In this document: positions 8,321 through 16,917 of the stretch, in pieces
Layout of the letters: each line of letters begins with the position of its first letter
How positions within the stretch are numbered: the first letter of the stretch is position 1
Assembly: GCA_937967375.1 (NCBI GenBank)
Contig: CALCJF010000008.1
Span: 1 to 64,000 of the forward strand
Direction of reading: 5' to 3'
DNA from: an uncultured Leucobacter sp.
GTDB lineage: Bacteria > Actinomycetota > Actinomycetes > Actinomycetales > Microbacteriaceae
DNA length: 64,000 nucleotides
Position numbers and translations under genes: made by a program
Notes under the pieces: model-generated
What the model was told of the DNA's origin: nothing
The model's database searches: none
What the model saw: only the letters and a program-made list of their open reading frames with translations

Positions 8321-9970
8321 ATGCTCGGGTATGAGGTGATCGCGCAGCGGCTGGTCGCGCTCGGCGTCGACACGGTGTTCGCAGTGATGGGCGACGGCAA
8401 CCTTCTGCTGCTCGCTGAGCTCTCGGAGAATCACGGCGTGCGCATCGTGCACGCCCGGCATGAGGCTGGCGCCGTGGGCATGGCCGACGGCTACCACCGC
8501 ATGACTGGCCGACTCGGCGTGGCGACAGTCACCCACGGCCCGGGCTTCACGAACGCAGCGACGTCGGTTGCCACCGCGACCGCACATCGTTCGAAGGTGC
8601 TTGTGCTGGTGGGTGGGCTCGCTGCCGGCGACGTTTTCAACCTGCAGCGGCTGGATCAGAGCGCCTTCACCCGCTCGCTCGGTGCCGAGCGGGTTTCGCT
8701 CAGCACCCCGCAGCGGGTCGATGCAGACGTGTTGCTCGCGGCGCGAACCGCGCTGCGCAAACCGGGCACGGTCGTGCTCGACATACCCACCGATGTGCAA
8801 GGGGCCGAGACCGGAATCACAAGCGTGGCCGAGCACGACTTGCTCGACCTCGCGCCGTGGCTGAGCCCACACCCTGAGCTCGTTGCCCGCGCCGCCTCAG
8901 CGCTCGCTTCGGCCGATCGTCCGGTACTTCTGGCCGGGCGCGGCGCCTCAGGCGATCGGGCGATCACCGAGATCGCAGCGCTCGCCGACGAGAGCGGTGC
9001 CCGGATCGTCACCTCTCTTCTCGGCAAGGGCAACTTCTGGGGGCATCCACTCGCGCTCGGTGTCGCCGGCGGGCTCGGAAATGCGAAAGCAAGTGCAGCC
9101 CTCGCCGAGGCCGATTGCATCGTCTCGTTCGGGGCATCGCTGAACGAGTGGACCACAACTCGTCACAGCTACGCCGAGGGCTGCACCATCGTGCAGATAG
9201 ACACCGATCCGATGGCATTCGAACGATTCTCGCGCGTCGACGTTGCGGTGCCCGGCGACGCCACGTCGACGGCCTCGGGCATTCGGGCCGCGCTCGCGAC
9301 GGTGGGTGCGCAGCAGTCGGCCGAAGCAGCGCAGCGGGCCGCATCGCCCAGTGCGCAACTCCCACCCGACACAGCACCAGAAGGCGGGCACTCCGACGGC
9401 GACTCGGTCGATCCTCGCCGTGCCTGCGCCGCGTTCAACGCAGCCCTGGCCACGAGCCGAGCCGTCGTCGTCGACGGTGGCCACGTCTGCATCTGGGGTA
9501 CGCAGCTCATCGATGTGCACGAGCCGCGCTCATACACCCACGGCTTCTCGTTCGGGTCGATCGGCCAGAGCCTGAGCCTCGCGCTCGGAGCCGCGGCGGG
9601 CCTCGACGGTCGCCCAGTCGTTGCCGTTATGGGCGATGGATCGGCGGCGATGTCGATCGCCGAACTCGAGACGGCAGTGCGCGAGCGCTTGCCCGTAATC
9701 GTGCTGATCTTGAACGACGGCGGTTTCGGCATCGAGCGGCACACTCTTGCGATGCTCGACAAACCGGTCACCGAATCGAACTACCCTGCACCCGACTTCG
9801 CCCGAATGGCAAATGCGTTGGGCGCTTCGGGCGTCGTGATCTCAAACGAACGCGATCTGCAATCGATCGGTGTGCACCTCGCCCGCAGCGGCCCAATAGT
9901 ATTCGACATCAGAGTCAACGGCGACTTGATCGCACAGACGTTCCTCGAGATCAAGCAGCTGCGTCGCTGA
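8321..9970 (+). CDS. Thiamine diphosphate-dependent enzyme, acetolactate synthase/2-oxoacid decarboxylase family
   Basis: ThDP enzyme of 549 aa with the three-domain AHAS-like layout. The conserved Glu that activates ThDP is residue 48 (HARHEAGAVGMADGY). The C-terminal ThDP/Mg motif runs from VMGDGSAAMSI to LILNDGGFG. The central domain is of the POX/AHAS type but poorly conserved, and there is an Ala/Pro-rich linker near residues 330-365. It starts at ATG 8321 with AAAGGATCAGG upstream, 10 nt after the hydantoinase. With no small regulatory subunit nearby, a biosynthetic acetolactate synthase is unlikely. A decarboxylase or carboligase acting on a 2-oxoacid made by the upstream aminotransferase fits the operon. 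Confidence 0.85.
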   Translation: MLGYEVIAQRLVALGVDTVFAVMGDGNLLLLAELSENHGVRIVHARHEAGAVGMADGYHRMTGRLGVATVTHGPGFTNAATSVATATAHRSKVLVLVGGLAAGDVFNLQRLDQSAFTRSLGAERVSLSTPQRVDADVLLAARTALRKPGTVVLDIPTDVQGAETGITSVAEHDLLDLAPWLSPHPELVARAASALASADRPVLLAGRGASGDRAITEIAALADESGARIVTSLLGKGNFWGHPLALGVAGGLGNAKASAALAEADCIVSFGASLNEWTTTRHSYAEGCTIVQIDTDPMAFERFSRVDVAVPGDATSTASGIRAALATVGAQQSAEAAQRAASPSAQLPPDTAPEGGHSDGDSVDPRRACAAFNAALATSRAVVVDGGHVCIWGTQLIDVHEPRSYTHGFSFGSIGQSLSLALGAAAGLDGRPVVAVMGDGSAAMSIAELETAVRERLPVIVLILNDGGFGIERHTLAMLDKPVTESNYPAPDFARMANALGASGVVISNERDLQSIGVHLARSGPIVFDIRVNGDLIAQTFLEIKQLRR

Positions 9971-9985
9971 CGGCAACCGGGCCGA

Positions 9986-11380
9986 TCAACTGGTGAAGAG
10001 TTCGAGCGTCGCGGCTCTGCCCTGATGCGCGAGCTCGTCTTCGTCGACACCGACGAGGCGGCCGTCGCGAACCACGGCTTTGCCTCCGACGAGCACGAGC
10101 TCTGCGCGATGCGATACCCCGCACAGCACGAGGGCATCGAGCAGATCCTGGGCACCGACGTACTCGAGCCCCGACACATCGAAGCAGGCGAGATCGGCGA
10201 GGCCGCCGAGCGTGAGTTCGCCGAGCCCTTCCCAGCCGAGTGCTCCCGCGCCTCCGACGGTTGCCCAGTCGAGCACCGTCCGGGGTTCGAGCCCCGCGAA
10301 ATACTCACTCCCGCTCGAGGCGTGCCGTTGTATCTGCCAGGCCAGTCTGATCTCGCCGAGCATGTCGCCGCCGTCGTTCGATGCTGCACCATCGACTCCG
10401 ATCGCTGGCAGCTCGCCTCGCTCGGCGAACCGCCACGCCGGAGCGAGACTCGTGCCGAGTCTCGCGTTCGACGACGGACAGGTGACGAAGCCGACACCAT
10501 CGGCGATCATGCGATCGAGCAGCCCCGCATCTAGGCGCGTGCCGTGGGCGACCCAGAGCCGATCGTTCCACCAGCCGAGTTCGGTGAGCCGGTCGGCGAT
10601 GCTGCTGGGCGCGCAGGCCTCGAGGTCTCCCGGGCGTGGATGCAGGTGCGTGTGCGCGGCGAGTCCGTGCACCTTAGCGAGCTCTGCGAGCTCGCGCATC
10701 AGGCCCGGCGCTTCCCAGAGCGGCTCGGTGAGCCCCATTCCGATGCGCAGCATCGACTCCTGCGCTGGGTCGTGGTACTGCTTCGCCGCGCGCTCGAGCT
10801 CTGAGAGCAGCGTGTCCGGTGATTCGATCGTCGATGCGATCGAATCACCGATACGGCTCCGCACCGCATCGCCGACGTCGAGCATGCCACCGCGCACGGC
10901 GAGTATGCGGATCCCGATGTCTCGGGCTGCCTCGATCTGCGCGTCGAAGATGTCTGGGCGACCGGCAGGAAAGTAGTAGGAGAGATCGGCGGTGGTTGTG
11001 ACGCCGGTGAGCACGAGTTCGGCGAGCCCGATGCGCGCGCCGATGCCAGCCTGCGCGGCGGTGAGCCTCGCCCAGATCGGGTAGCACGCGGCGAGCCACT
11101 CGAAAACGTCGCCGCTCGGCACGATCGTTCTTGTCAGCTGCTGCGTGAGGTGGTGGTGCGCGTTCACGAAGCCAGGCAAGACGAGCAGTTGCGAGGCCTC
11201 GATCACCTCGCAGCCGTCAGGTGCAATGAGCTCCCTCCCCACCTGGGCGACTCGCCCCTCGCTGATAAGCACGTCGACGCCTGCAAGCAGCGCGCGCTCG
11301 GCCGCGGGCCCGAACCATACGCCCGCCACGTTTCGAAGCAGTTTCAGCGTGGGCGACTGTGTGGGTGCTACGGCGCTCAT
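9986..11380 (-). CDS. Amidohydrolase of the aminohydrolase (chlorohydrolase/8-oxoguanine deaminase-like) family
   Basis: Metal-dependent deaminase-type amidohydrolase, 464 aa. The metal-binding HxH is at about residues 75-77 (GFVNAHHHLTQQLTR). Further ligands fit His in LAAHTHLHPRP, His in LWVAHGTRLD and Asp in IGVDGAASNDGG. The family deaminates or dechlorinates purines, triazines, guanine-like or cyclic amidine compounds. The start ATG overlaps the stop of the upstream dehydrogenase gene by 4 nt (11377-11380), so it is the last gene of a four-gene operon. Only 15 nt separate its stop from that of the convergent ThDP-enzyme gene. The true substrate is unknown. Confidence 0.88.
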   Translation of the reverse strand: MSAVAPTQSPTLKLLRNVAGVWFGPAAERALLAGVDVLISEGRVAQVGRELIAPDGCEVIEASQLLVLPGFVNAHHHLTQQLTRTIVPSGDVFEWLAACYPIWARLTAAQAGIGARIGLAELVLTGVTTTADLSYYFPAGRPDIFDAQIEAARDIGIRILAVRGGMLDVGDAVRSRIGDSIASTIESPDTLLSELERAAKQYHDPAQESMLRIGMGLTEPLWEAPGLMRELAELAKVHGLAAHTHLHPRPGDLEACAPSSIADRLTELGWWNDRLWVAHGTRLDAGLLDRMIADGVGFVTCPSSNARLGTSLAPAWRFAERGELPAIGVDGAASNDGGDMLGEIRLAWQIQRHASSGSEYFAGLEPRTVLDWATVGGAGALGWEGLGELTLGGLADLACFDVSGLEYVGAQDLLDALVLCGVSHRAELVLVGGKAVVRDGRLVGVDEDELAHQGRAATLELFTS

Positions 11381-12576
11381 TGCGCGAGCTCCAAAATGCG
11401 GCGCACCGCCGCCTCGGTCACGGGCCTCGGGTTGTTTGCGATCGCGACCTCACGCATGGTCTCAGCGGCAATCGCATCCAGGTCGGCGATACGATCCGTC
11501 GCCTCCGAGATGCGGCTCGGCAGCCCCAGGCGGGCGATCAACTCTCTCAGTCCACCGGCAAGATCGTCGGTGCCGAGACCCGCAGCGCGCGCGAGCTCGG
11601 CGACGCGTTCGGGCGCCGCCTCGCCATTGAACTCGATGACGTATGGCAGCACGATGCATGAGGTGTACCCGTGCACCATTCCGGTACTGCTGCCGAGCTG
11701 ATGGCCGATCGCGTGCGAGAGCCCACCGAGCACGTTCGACGAACCGTAGACGCTCATCCAGGCTGCGAGTTGACATTCCAGCCTCGCGTCGAGGTCTGCC
11801 GGGTTCTCGAGCACGGCAGGCAGTGAGCGCCAGAGCATCCCGAGCGCTCGCAACACGAGCGCGTCGGTGAACGGGGTGCTCGCGGTCGAGAGAAACCATT
11901 CGACGCAGTGATCGATCGCGCGCACGCCGCTCGCACCCCACAACCAGGCTGGTGTGGTGACTGTCACCCCGGGGTCAAGCACGACGGTCGCGGGGGTGAT
12001 CCGCGAGTCGTAATACATGGCCTTCGATTTTGAGACCGGCTGCGTTACCGTGAACGTGGGTGTGTACTCGGCCGCCGAGAGCGCGGTACTGATCGAAATA
12101 TGCGGCAGCGGGGCGTGCTCGGTGCCGACCGTGCCTGCGGTGCCCCGCTCGATCTTCGCCTGGGCAAGGACCTCGGGCACGGCGAGCCCGGAGCCTGCGC
12201 ACATAGCCGTGGCCTTGGCGCAGTCGACCGGGCTGCCGCCGCCGAAGCTCACTACCAGATCAACCGAGTTGGCACGCGCCACGTCGACCGCCGCCTCGAC
12301 CGAGGCGAGCGGCACGTGCGCGACCGCTTCGTGAAACTCGGCGGCGAGCGCTTCGCCCAGAGCGGTGCGGATTCGCGACATCAGATCGTGCTGCTTCGCC
12401 AGACTCGGGCTGGTCACGAGCAGCACGCGGCTGCCCCCGAGTCGGCGCACCTCATCACCGAGATGGTCTACTGCGCCGTCTCCATACATCACACGCCCGA
12501 GTTCGGGAAAATCGAATCGGCGCACTTCGGTGTTCGATGCTTCTGCCCCGACAAGCGTTCTTGCGCCCACTGCCAT
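11377..12576 (-). CDS. Iron-containing alcohol dehydrogenase family protein (maleylacetate reductase-like)
   Basis: NAD(P)-dependent oxidoreductase of 399 aa. Dinucleotide-binding GGGSPVDCAK is near residue 112, and the metal-site histidines are in AIDHCVEW (about 223), SHAIGHQLG and GMVHGYTS. The Asp that normally sits four residues before the first His in group III dehydrogenases appears as Arg (SGVRAIDH); an Asp directly precedes the His instead. The N-terminal MYGDGAVDHL resembles maleylacetate reductases. I chose the ATG at 12576, with GGACGAGG upstream and a TAATG overlap with the CapA-like gene; a longer frame has an improbable Arg-rich leader. Likely role: reduction of an aldehyde or oxoacid from the same pathway. 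Confidence 0.85.
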   Translation of the reverse strand: MAVGARTLVGAEASNTEVRRFDFPELGRVMYGDGAVDHLGDEVRRLGGSRVLLVTSPSLAKQHDLMSRIRTALGEALAAEFHEAVAHVPLASVEAAVDVARANSVDLVVSFGGGSPVDCAKATAMCAGSGLAVPEVLAQAKIERGTAGTVGTEHAPLPHISISTALSAAEYTPTFTVTQPVSKSKAMYYDSRITPATVVLDPGVTVTTPAWLWGASGVRAIDHCVEWFLSTASTPFTDALVLRALGMLWRSLPAVLENPADLDARLECQLAAWMSVYGSSNVLGGLSHAIGHQLGSSTGMVHGYTSCIVLPYVIEFNGEAAPERVAELARAAGLGTDDLAGGLRELIARLGLPSRISEATDRIADLDAIAAETMREVAIANNPRPVTEAAVRRILELAQ

Positions 12577-13769
12577 TACCTCGTCCCCGCCGGAACAAGT
12601 TCGACGATCGCGTAACCCGCGATCTCGGAGTCGCCGACGTGCCACTCCCCCTCGAGTTGTTCCTGTTCGTTCAGCCATCTCAGGTACTCGGTGACTTCTT
12701 GCCCTGCCGCCTCGCGCGGCGACAACGGGACCGGCTGCCCCTCCGGGTTGAGTCGGCACACAATTGCGCCCGCCCGCACCTCAGCATCGGCGCCGAAATC
12801 ACACACTGCGATCATGGTCATTCTCGCCTCTGGGTGCATCGGCAAAAGCGGGTATCCGTCATCCCGGTACCCGTAGCCGTACTCGCCAGCGTGCTCCTTC
12901 ATACGCGCGAGTACGGTTGGGGGCACCTGACTTTCGAAGTCAGGCACATCGAAGACGAAGTGGCCGAGCCCATAGAACACGGGCTTGCCTCGGTAGTACT
13001 CGGCGCCGCGCAGCATGTGATGGTGATGCCCGAGGTACGCATCGGCGCCCACGTCGATGACAGCCTGCGCGAGCTGGCGTTCAAAGTCGGTGATTACCGC
13101 TGGCCGGCTGCCGTCGCCCGCGTGCATGCTCACGACGATCAGGTCGACCTCGTCCCGCACCGCTGCGATGTCGGCGCGCACGCTACGCAGGTCACGGGGG
13201 TCTACGACGGTGAATTGGTCGGGGGCGCCACCCGATTGAAAAGCGCTCAGCGGGGAGGGCACGTACACCGTGTGGGTGCGAACGGTCGCGATGCCTGGTC
13301 GATCTTCGGTTGCCGAGTATCCGGCGGGAAACTCGCAAGAGTAGGCGAAGAATGCGATGCGGCGTCCATTTCGTTCGAGGATCGCGGGCCGTCGCGCGGC
13401 GGCGAGGTTTGCACCCGCGCCGCAGGTTGCGATGCCCTGTTCTTCGACTCGCGCGAGGGTCTGCAATAGCCCCTCATGGCCGCCGTCGACCGTGTGATTG
13501 TTTGAGAGCGACATCACGTCGAAACCCGCGACGCCGAGACCCGCGGCGTTGTCAGGAGATCCCACCACAGGAATGCTCGCTGTCGGCGAGAACTGCACGC
13601 CGTCCGCGTAAACCGCTTCGCAGTTGCCGAAGAACACGTCTCCCTCATTGACGACGTCGGCGCACCGCGCAAAGGCGCTGCCCGGATCGTCGCGCTCGAT
13701 CAGCACGTCGCCTACGGCGAGGAGCCGCAGTGGGGCGGTCGAGGGCGTCGGCGACGTATCTGCGGCCAT
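12576..13769 (-). CDS. CapA family protein (PgsA/CapA metallophosphatase-like fold)
   Basis: About 397 aa. The family signatures are present: LLAVGDVLIERDDP near the N-terminus, GNCEAVY, LSNNHTVDGG, VVSMHAGDG, and GHHHHMLRGAEYYRGKP followed by YGLGHFVFD. CapA proteins are best known from poly-gamma-glutamate capsule synthesis, but many members have no known function. There is no signal peptide or membrane anchor and no capB/capC neighbour, so a capsule role is unlikely. I chose ATG 13769 because AGAAGGA lies 9 nt upstream. An in-frame ATG at 13802 overlaps the upstream stop (ATGA) and is the alternative, adding 11 residues. It sits between an aldolase-type lyase and a dehydrogenase in one operon, suggesting a cytoplasmic metabolic role. 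Confidence 0.85.
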   Translation of the reverse strand: MAADTSPTPSTAPLRLLAVGDVLIERDDPGSAFARCADVVNEGDVFFGNCEAVYADGVQFSPTASIPVVGSPDNAAGLGVAGFDVMSLSNNHTVDGGHEGLLQTLARVEEQGIATCGAGANLAAARRPAILERNGRRIAFFAYSCEFPAGYSATEDRPGIATVRTHTVYVPSPLSAFQSGGAPDQFTVVDPRDLRSVRADIAAVRDEVDLIVVSMHAGDGSRPAVITDFERQLAQAVIDVGADAYLGHHHHMLRGAEYYRGKPVFYGLGHFVFDVPDFESQVPPTVLARMKEHAGEYGYGYRDDGYPLLPMHPEARMTMIAVCDFGADAEVRAGAIVCRLNPEGQPVPLSPREAAGQEVTEYLRWLNEQEQLEGEWHVGDSEIAGYAIVELVPAGTR

Positions 13770-13798
13770 GTGTGGGGTTCCTTCTGCTTGTGCGTGAT

Positions 13799-14521
13799 TC
13801 ATGAGCGCTGGGACGAGATTTCTTCGAGTACGGTGTGCAGGTAGCGTTCCCAGTAGACGGCAACACGAGTGGCTCCGCGAGCGCGGGCGCTCGCAATGCC
13901 TGCGGGGCCGGGTGCGGGCAGACCGACAGGCTTGCCCGCTGCGAGCATCGCGTCCACCATGATCTGGGTCGCCGTTTCGAGTGCGTCTGCGCCACCACGG
14001 CCCGCACGTTGGAGCTCGGCAGAAAGATCTGCTGGCCCGACCCAGCCGCTCTCGAAACAGGGCGAGGCGACGAGCGCGTCGATCCCGTCGAGGGCATCAA
14101 TGGTTTCGAGCAGCACGCTCGTTCTCGGCACCCTTGAGTAGTCCGCGCCGTAGCCAGACGCGAGGGTGACCTGCCGGGATCGCAGCCCCTCCGGGGCGTA
14201 CTTGACCGCGGCAGCAGCGGTCTCGAGCTCGGCGACCGATCGAATCCGTGGCAGCACGAGCTCGGCTGCCCCGGTGTTCGCAAAAGAGATCAGCGTGCGC
14301 TCTTCGACGTCTGGCACGCGCACCGCAATTTCGGTTCCGGTTCCACTCAGCCGGTGCACGATCTCGGTGCACTCTCGCACCGAGAGTCCGGTTTGTTCTG
14401 CGTCGAGTACTATGAAATCGATATTCTTCTGCGCGGCAATTGCCAGGAGGCCAGGGGTCGGTTCTACAACGATGAGACCGATCTGTGTGTCTCCACTCAC
14501 TGGCATCGGTTGTCCGTGCAT
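13799..14521 (-). CDS. HpcH/HpaI aldolase/citrate lyase family protein with altered catalytic His
   Basis: TIM-barrel class II aldolase-like protein of 240 aa. Metal-site Glu (VLLETIDALDGIDAL) and Asp (GWVGPADLSAEL) and the substrate-binding Arg68 (IAVRVPDVEE) are present. The catalytic His of the DxEH motif reads Gln43 here (VLDAEQTG). It could be a divergent 2-oxoacid aldolase/lyase or a member with changed chemistry. The ATG at 14521 has GAGGAAC 6 nt upstream. It is the first gene of the - strand operon and its stop overlaps an in-frame ATG of the next gene. Transcription would start from the AT-rich divergent region at 14.60-14.65 kb. Confidence 0.85.
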   Translation of the reverse strand: MHGQPMPVSGDTQIGLIVVEPTPGLLAIAAQKNIDFIVLDAEQTGLSVRECTEIVHRLSGTGTEIAVRVPDVEERTLISFANTGAAELVLPRIRSVAELETAAAAVKYAPEGLRSRQVTLASGYGADYSRVPRTSVLLETIDALDGIDALVASPCFESGWVGPADLSAELQRAGRGGADALETATQIMVDAMLAAGKPVGLPAPGPAGIASARARGATRVAVYWERYLHTVLEEISSQRS

Positions 14522-14602
14522 CTGTTCCTCATTTCACCCATAGCGATCCTGCGGCAGGCCGGTCACGATGCGATCGAGCCCCGTCGCTCAACAAGAATCT
14601 TC

Positions 14603-14651
14603 ATAAAATCGAAGTTGATATGATTATAATGAAGTCATTGAAGTTCGCAAG
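14603..14651. promoter_or_regulatory. Divergent promoter region with shared palindromic -10 and GAAGT repeats
   Basis: The 214-base gap between the lyase (-) and XRE-cupin (+) genes is AT-rich. ATTATAAT at 14623-14630 is self-complementary, so each strand reads TATAAT. On - it pairs with TTGCGA (14650-14645, 16-nt spacer). The + direction has no good -35. GAAGT(T/C) occurs at 14611, 14631 and 14640 and could be bound by the adjacent regulator. The rest of the gap shows nothing else I can name. Confidence 0.4.
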
Positions 14652-14735
14652 GCGCCGACTCACCGCTGAGACGACGCCTGCTCGCGGATCCCGCGATCAG
14701 AACAACTGATGACTCCTGACTCAGAGTAGGTACAC

Positions 14736-15338
14736 ATGGCGACGAAAGAAGCGAAGCGGCAGCGACCGGACGGCAGCGAGCCTCGCATGATATTCCTTGG
14801 CAATATCATCCGCACCAGCCGCGAGGGTCGAATGACCGTCGAGGAGCTTGCCGAGCAGGCAGGCGTCAGCGGCGGGTTGATCAGCCAGCTCGAGCGCGGG
14901 ATCGGCAACCCTTCCTTCAACACCATCATGCGGCTCTCACGAGCCCTCGGACTCCCGATCTCATCGATGTTCCAGGGCGAAGACGACCACGAGCTTGAGC
15001 GCGATGTGGTGCGTTCAGACGGGCGCAGGCGGCTGCTGAGCGAGATAGAGCAAGAGCTGCTCACCCCCGACGCGAACCACAGGCTCGGCTTGGTGCGCAC
15101 CATCGTGCCACCGGGATACTCCAGCGAGGACACTCCGATGACCCACCCGGGTGACGAGGTCTTCCTCGTGCTCGAGGGCCGCCTCGAGGTCACCGTCGGC
15201 GCGCACAGCTATACCCTCGAAGAGGGGGATACGGTCTCGTTCAACTCGGCGATTCCGCACGCGTACGCCAACCGCTCCGACAAGCAGGCGGTCTTTCTCG
15301 GCGCTTCTACGCCCTCGACGGTCGCGCGCTTCTACTAG
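14736..15338 (+). CDS. XRE-family transcriptional regulator with cupin sensor domain
   Basis: DNA-binding regulator of 200 aa. A helix-turn-helix of the lambda-repressor type spans about residues 22-78 (TVEELAEQAGVSGGLISQLE; NPSFNTIMRLSRALG). A C-terminal cupin_2 barrel at about 120-195 (HPGDEVFLVLEGRLEVTVG; FNSAIPHAYANRS) can bind a small effector. It starts at ATG 14736, at the end of the AT-rich divergent gap. Its position between the two catabolic gene sets and next to a transporter makes it the likely local regulator. The exact target and ligand are inference. Confidence 0.93.
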   Translation: MATKEAKRQRPDGSEPRMIFLGNIIRTSREGRMTVEELAEQAGVSGGLISQLERGIGNPSFNTIMRLSRALGLPISSMFQGEDDHELERDVVRSDGRRRLLSEIEQELLTPDANHRLGLVRTIVPPGYSSEDTPMTHPGDEVFLVLEGRLEVTVGAHSYTLEEGDTVSFNSAIPHAYANRSDKQAVFLGASTPSTVARFY

Positions 15339-15363
15339 ACCGATGCAAGCGGGATCTCACCAC

Positions 15364-16866
15364 ATGGCCGACCGGGAGCGCGCCGAGATCTATCGCCCAG
15401 AAAACTTCCGGCCGCTCTTGATCTGCCTGATGCTCGCGATGTTCATGTTCGCGATGAATCAGACGGTGCTGAGCACTGCGCTCCCCACTATCGCCGGCGA
15501 CCTCGGAGGGGCCGACAGAATCGCCTGGATCGTCTCGGGTTTCGTGCTCGCCTCAACGGCGTTCATGCCGGTGTTCGGATCCCTCAGCGACGCGATAAGC
15601 CACCGAGCACTCATGTCGATCTCCATCGCATTGTTCACGCTCGGTTCTGTTGCGGCTGCGCTCTCGGTGAGCATCGACATGCTGATCGCAGCCCGCCTCG
15701 TACAGGGGGTCGGCGGAGGCGCCCTGCTGGTGCTGCCCCAAGCGGTACTCGCCGACGCGGTCGTAGCCCGCGAGCGCGCGAAGTATGCGGGGGCATTCGC
15801 CTCGGTGTGGGCCGTTGCCTCAGTGGCGGGCCCGCTGGTCGGCGGCTGGTTCACCGACGGGCCGGGCTGGCCCTGGGCGTTCTGGATGAATGTGCCGCTC
15901 GGAGTGATCACACTCCTGCTGACCCTTCGATATGTGAAGGGCCCTGTGGCACGCACGCGCGTTCGCTTCGACGTGCTCGGCTCAATCTCGCTTGCTGGAG
16001 CAACGACCGGGGTGGTGCTGCTTGCGACCTGGGCAGGCACCACTTTCTCCTGGGGCTCGCCTCAGATCGTGATCCTTTTCGCCACGACCGTTGCCTGCGC
16101 ACTCGTGTTCTTCTTCGCCGAACGACGCGCCACCCATCCGGTCATGTCATTACAGATCTTCCGCAGCCGGACGTTTCTTCTCGCGACAGGATCAGGCACG
16201 CTCGCGGGCGGCATCGCCATGTTCGGCGTGCTGACTTACCTGCCGGTGTTTCTGCAAATGGTGCTCTCGCTCGGGGCAACCCAGGCCGGGCTCGCGCTGA
16301 TTCCCATGATCGGCTCGATCCTCGTGTCCTCTTCGCTTACCGGCATCATCGTTGCGCGCACCGGGCGGTACAAGCTAATTCCGATCCTTGGCATGCTCGC
16401 CGTCACGACCTCGCTCGTCCTACTCGGAACCATGAGTTCCCAGACCATCGTGTTCGAGGCATGCCTCTTCTCTGCGCTCATGGGGGCGGGGCTCGGAACC
16501 TCAGCCCAGCTGCTGCTGCTCGTCGTGCAGAACGCACTGCCCCCGAGCATGGTCGGCAGTGCCACCGCAGCAAACAACTACTTCAGGCAAGTCGGCGCCG
16601 CAATCGGCATCGCGGCGATCGGCAGCGCATTCTCGTCGAGACTTGCGGTCTCGTTTGCGCAGAACGACAAGCTCCCGCCAAGCATCGATTTCGCAAATCT
16701 CACGCCCACGCTTTACGCCGGCCTGCCGGGACCGGCGCAGGCGCTCATCGCAGACCTTTACGCCAACGCACTGCAGCCATTCTTCTTGATGCTCGCCCCG
16801 CTTGGCGCGGTCTCCGTGCTGCTCCTGCTTTTTCTGGAGCGCAGACCGCTCAGCACTACACACTAG
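15364..16866 (+). CDS. MFS transporter, DHA2 family (EmrB/QacA-like, 14 TM)
   Basis: Membrane transporter of about 500 aa with 14 predicted hydrophobic segments. Motifs include NQTVLSTALPTIAGDLGG in TM1, GSLSDAISHRALM (motif A) and ARLVQGVGGGALLVLPQAV (motif C region). The family is mostly drug/H+ antiporters, but in a catabolic cluster it might move a substrate or an intermediate. Two in-frame ATGs exist, at 15343 and 15364. I prefer 15364, as GCGGGA lies upstream and MADRERAEIYRP reads like a normal N-terminus. It follows the XRE-cupin gene by only 25 nt, so both are probably co-transcribed and the transporter is under that regulator. Confidence 0.93.
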   Translation: MADRERAEIYRPENFRPLLICLMLAMFMFAMNQTVLSTALPTIAGDLGGADRIAWIVSGFVLASTAFMPVFGSLSDAISHRALMSISIALFTLGSVAAALSVSIDMLIAARLVQGVGGGALLVLPQAVLADAVVARERAKYAGAFASVWAVASVAGPLVGGWFTDGPGWPWAFWMNVPLGVITLLLTLRYVKGPVARTRVRFDVLGSISLAGATTGVVLLATWAGTTFSWGSPQIVILFATTVACALVFFFAERRATHPVMSLQIFRSRTFLLATGSGTLAGGIAMFGVLTYLPVFLQMVLSLGATQAGLALIPMIGSILVSSSLTGIIVARTGRYKLIPILGMLAVTTSLVLLGTMSSQTIVFEACLFSALMGAGLGTSAQLLLLVVQNALPPSMVGSATAANNYFRQVGAAIGIAAIGSAFSSRLAVSFAQNDKLPPSIDFANLTPTLYAGLPGPAQALIADLYANALQPFFLMLAPLGAVSVLLLLFLERRPLSTTH

Positions 16867-16917
16867 CCGGCAGCAGGTTGACGCTGCTGTCAGATCACCG
16901 CAGATCCAGAGGAACAC

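Noticed and set aside
6823..8400. 525-codon open frame on - opposite the hydantoinase
   Set aside because: The + frame has all metal ligands of a hydantoinase; the - frame is compositional noise.
12576..13769. Poly-gamma-glutamate capsule synthesis locus
   Set aside because: No capB/capC-like genes and no membrane anchor in the CapA-like protein.
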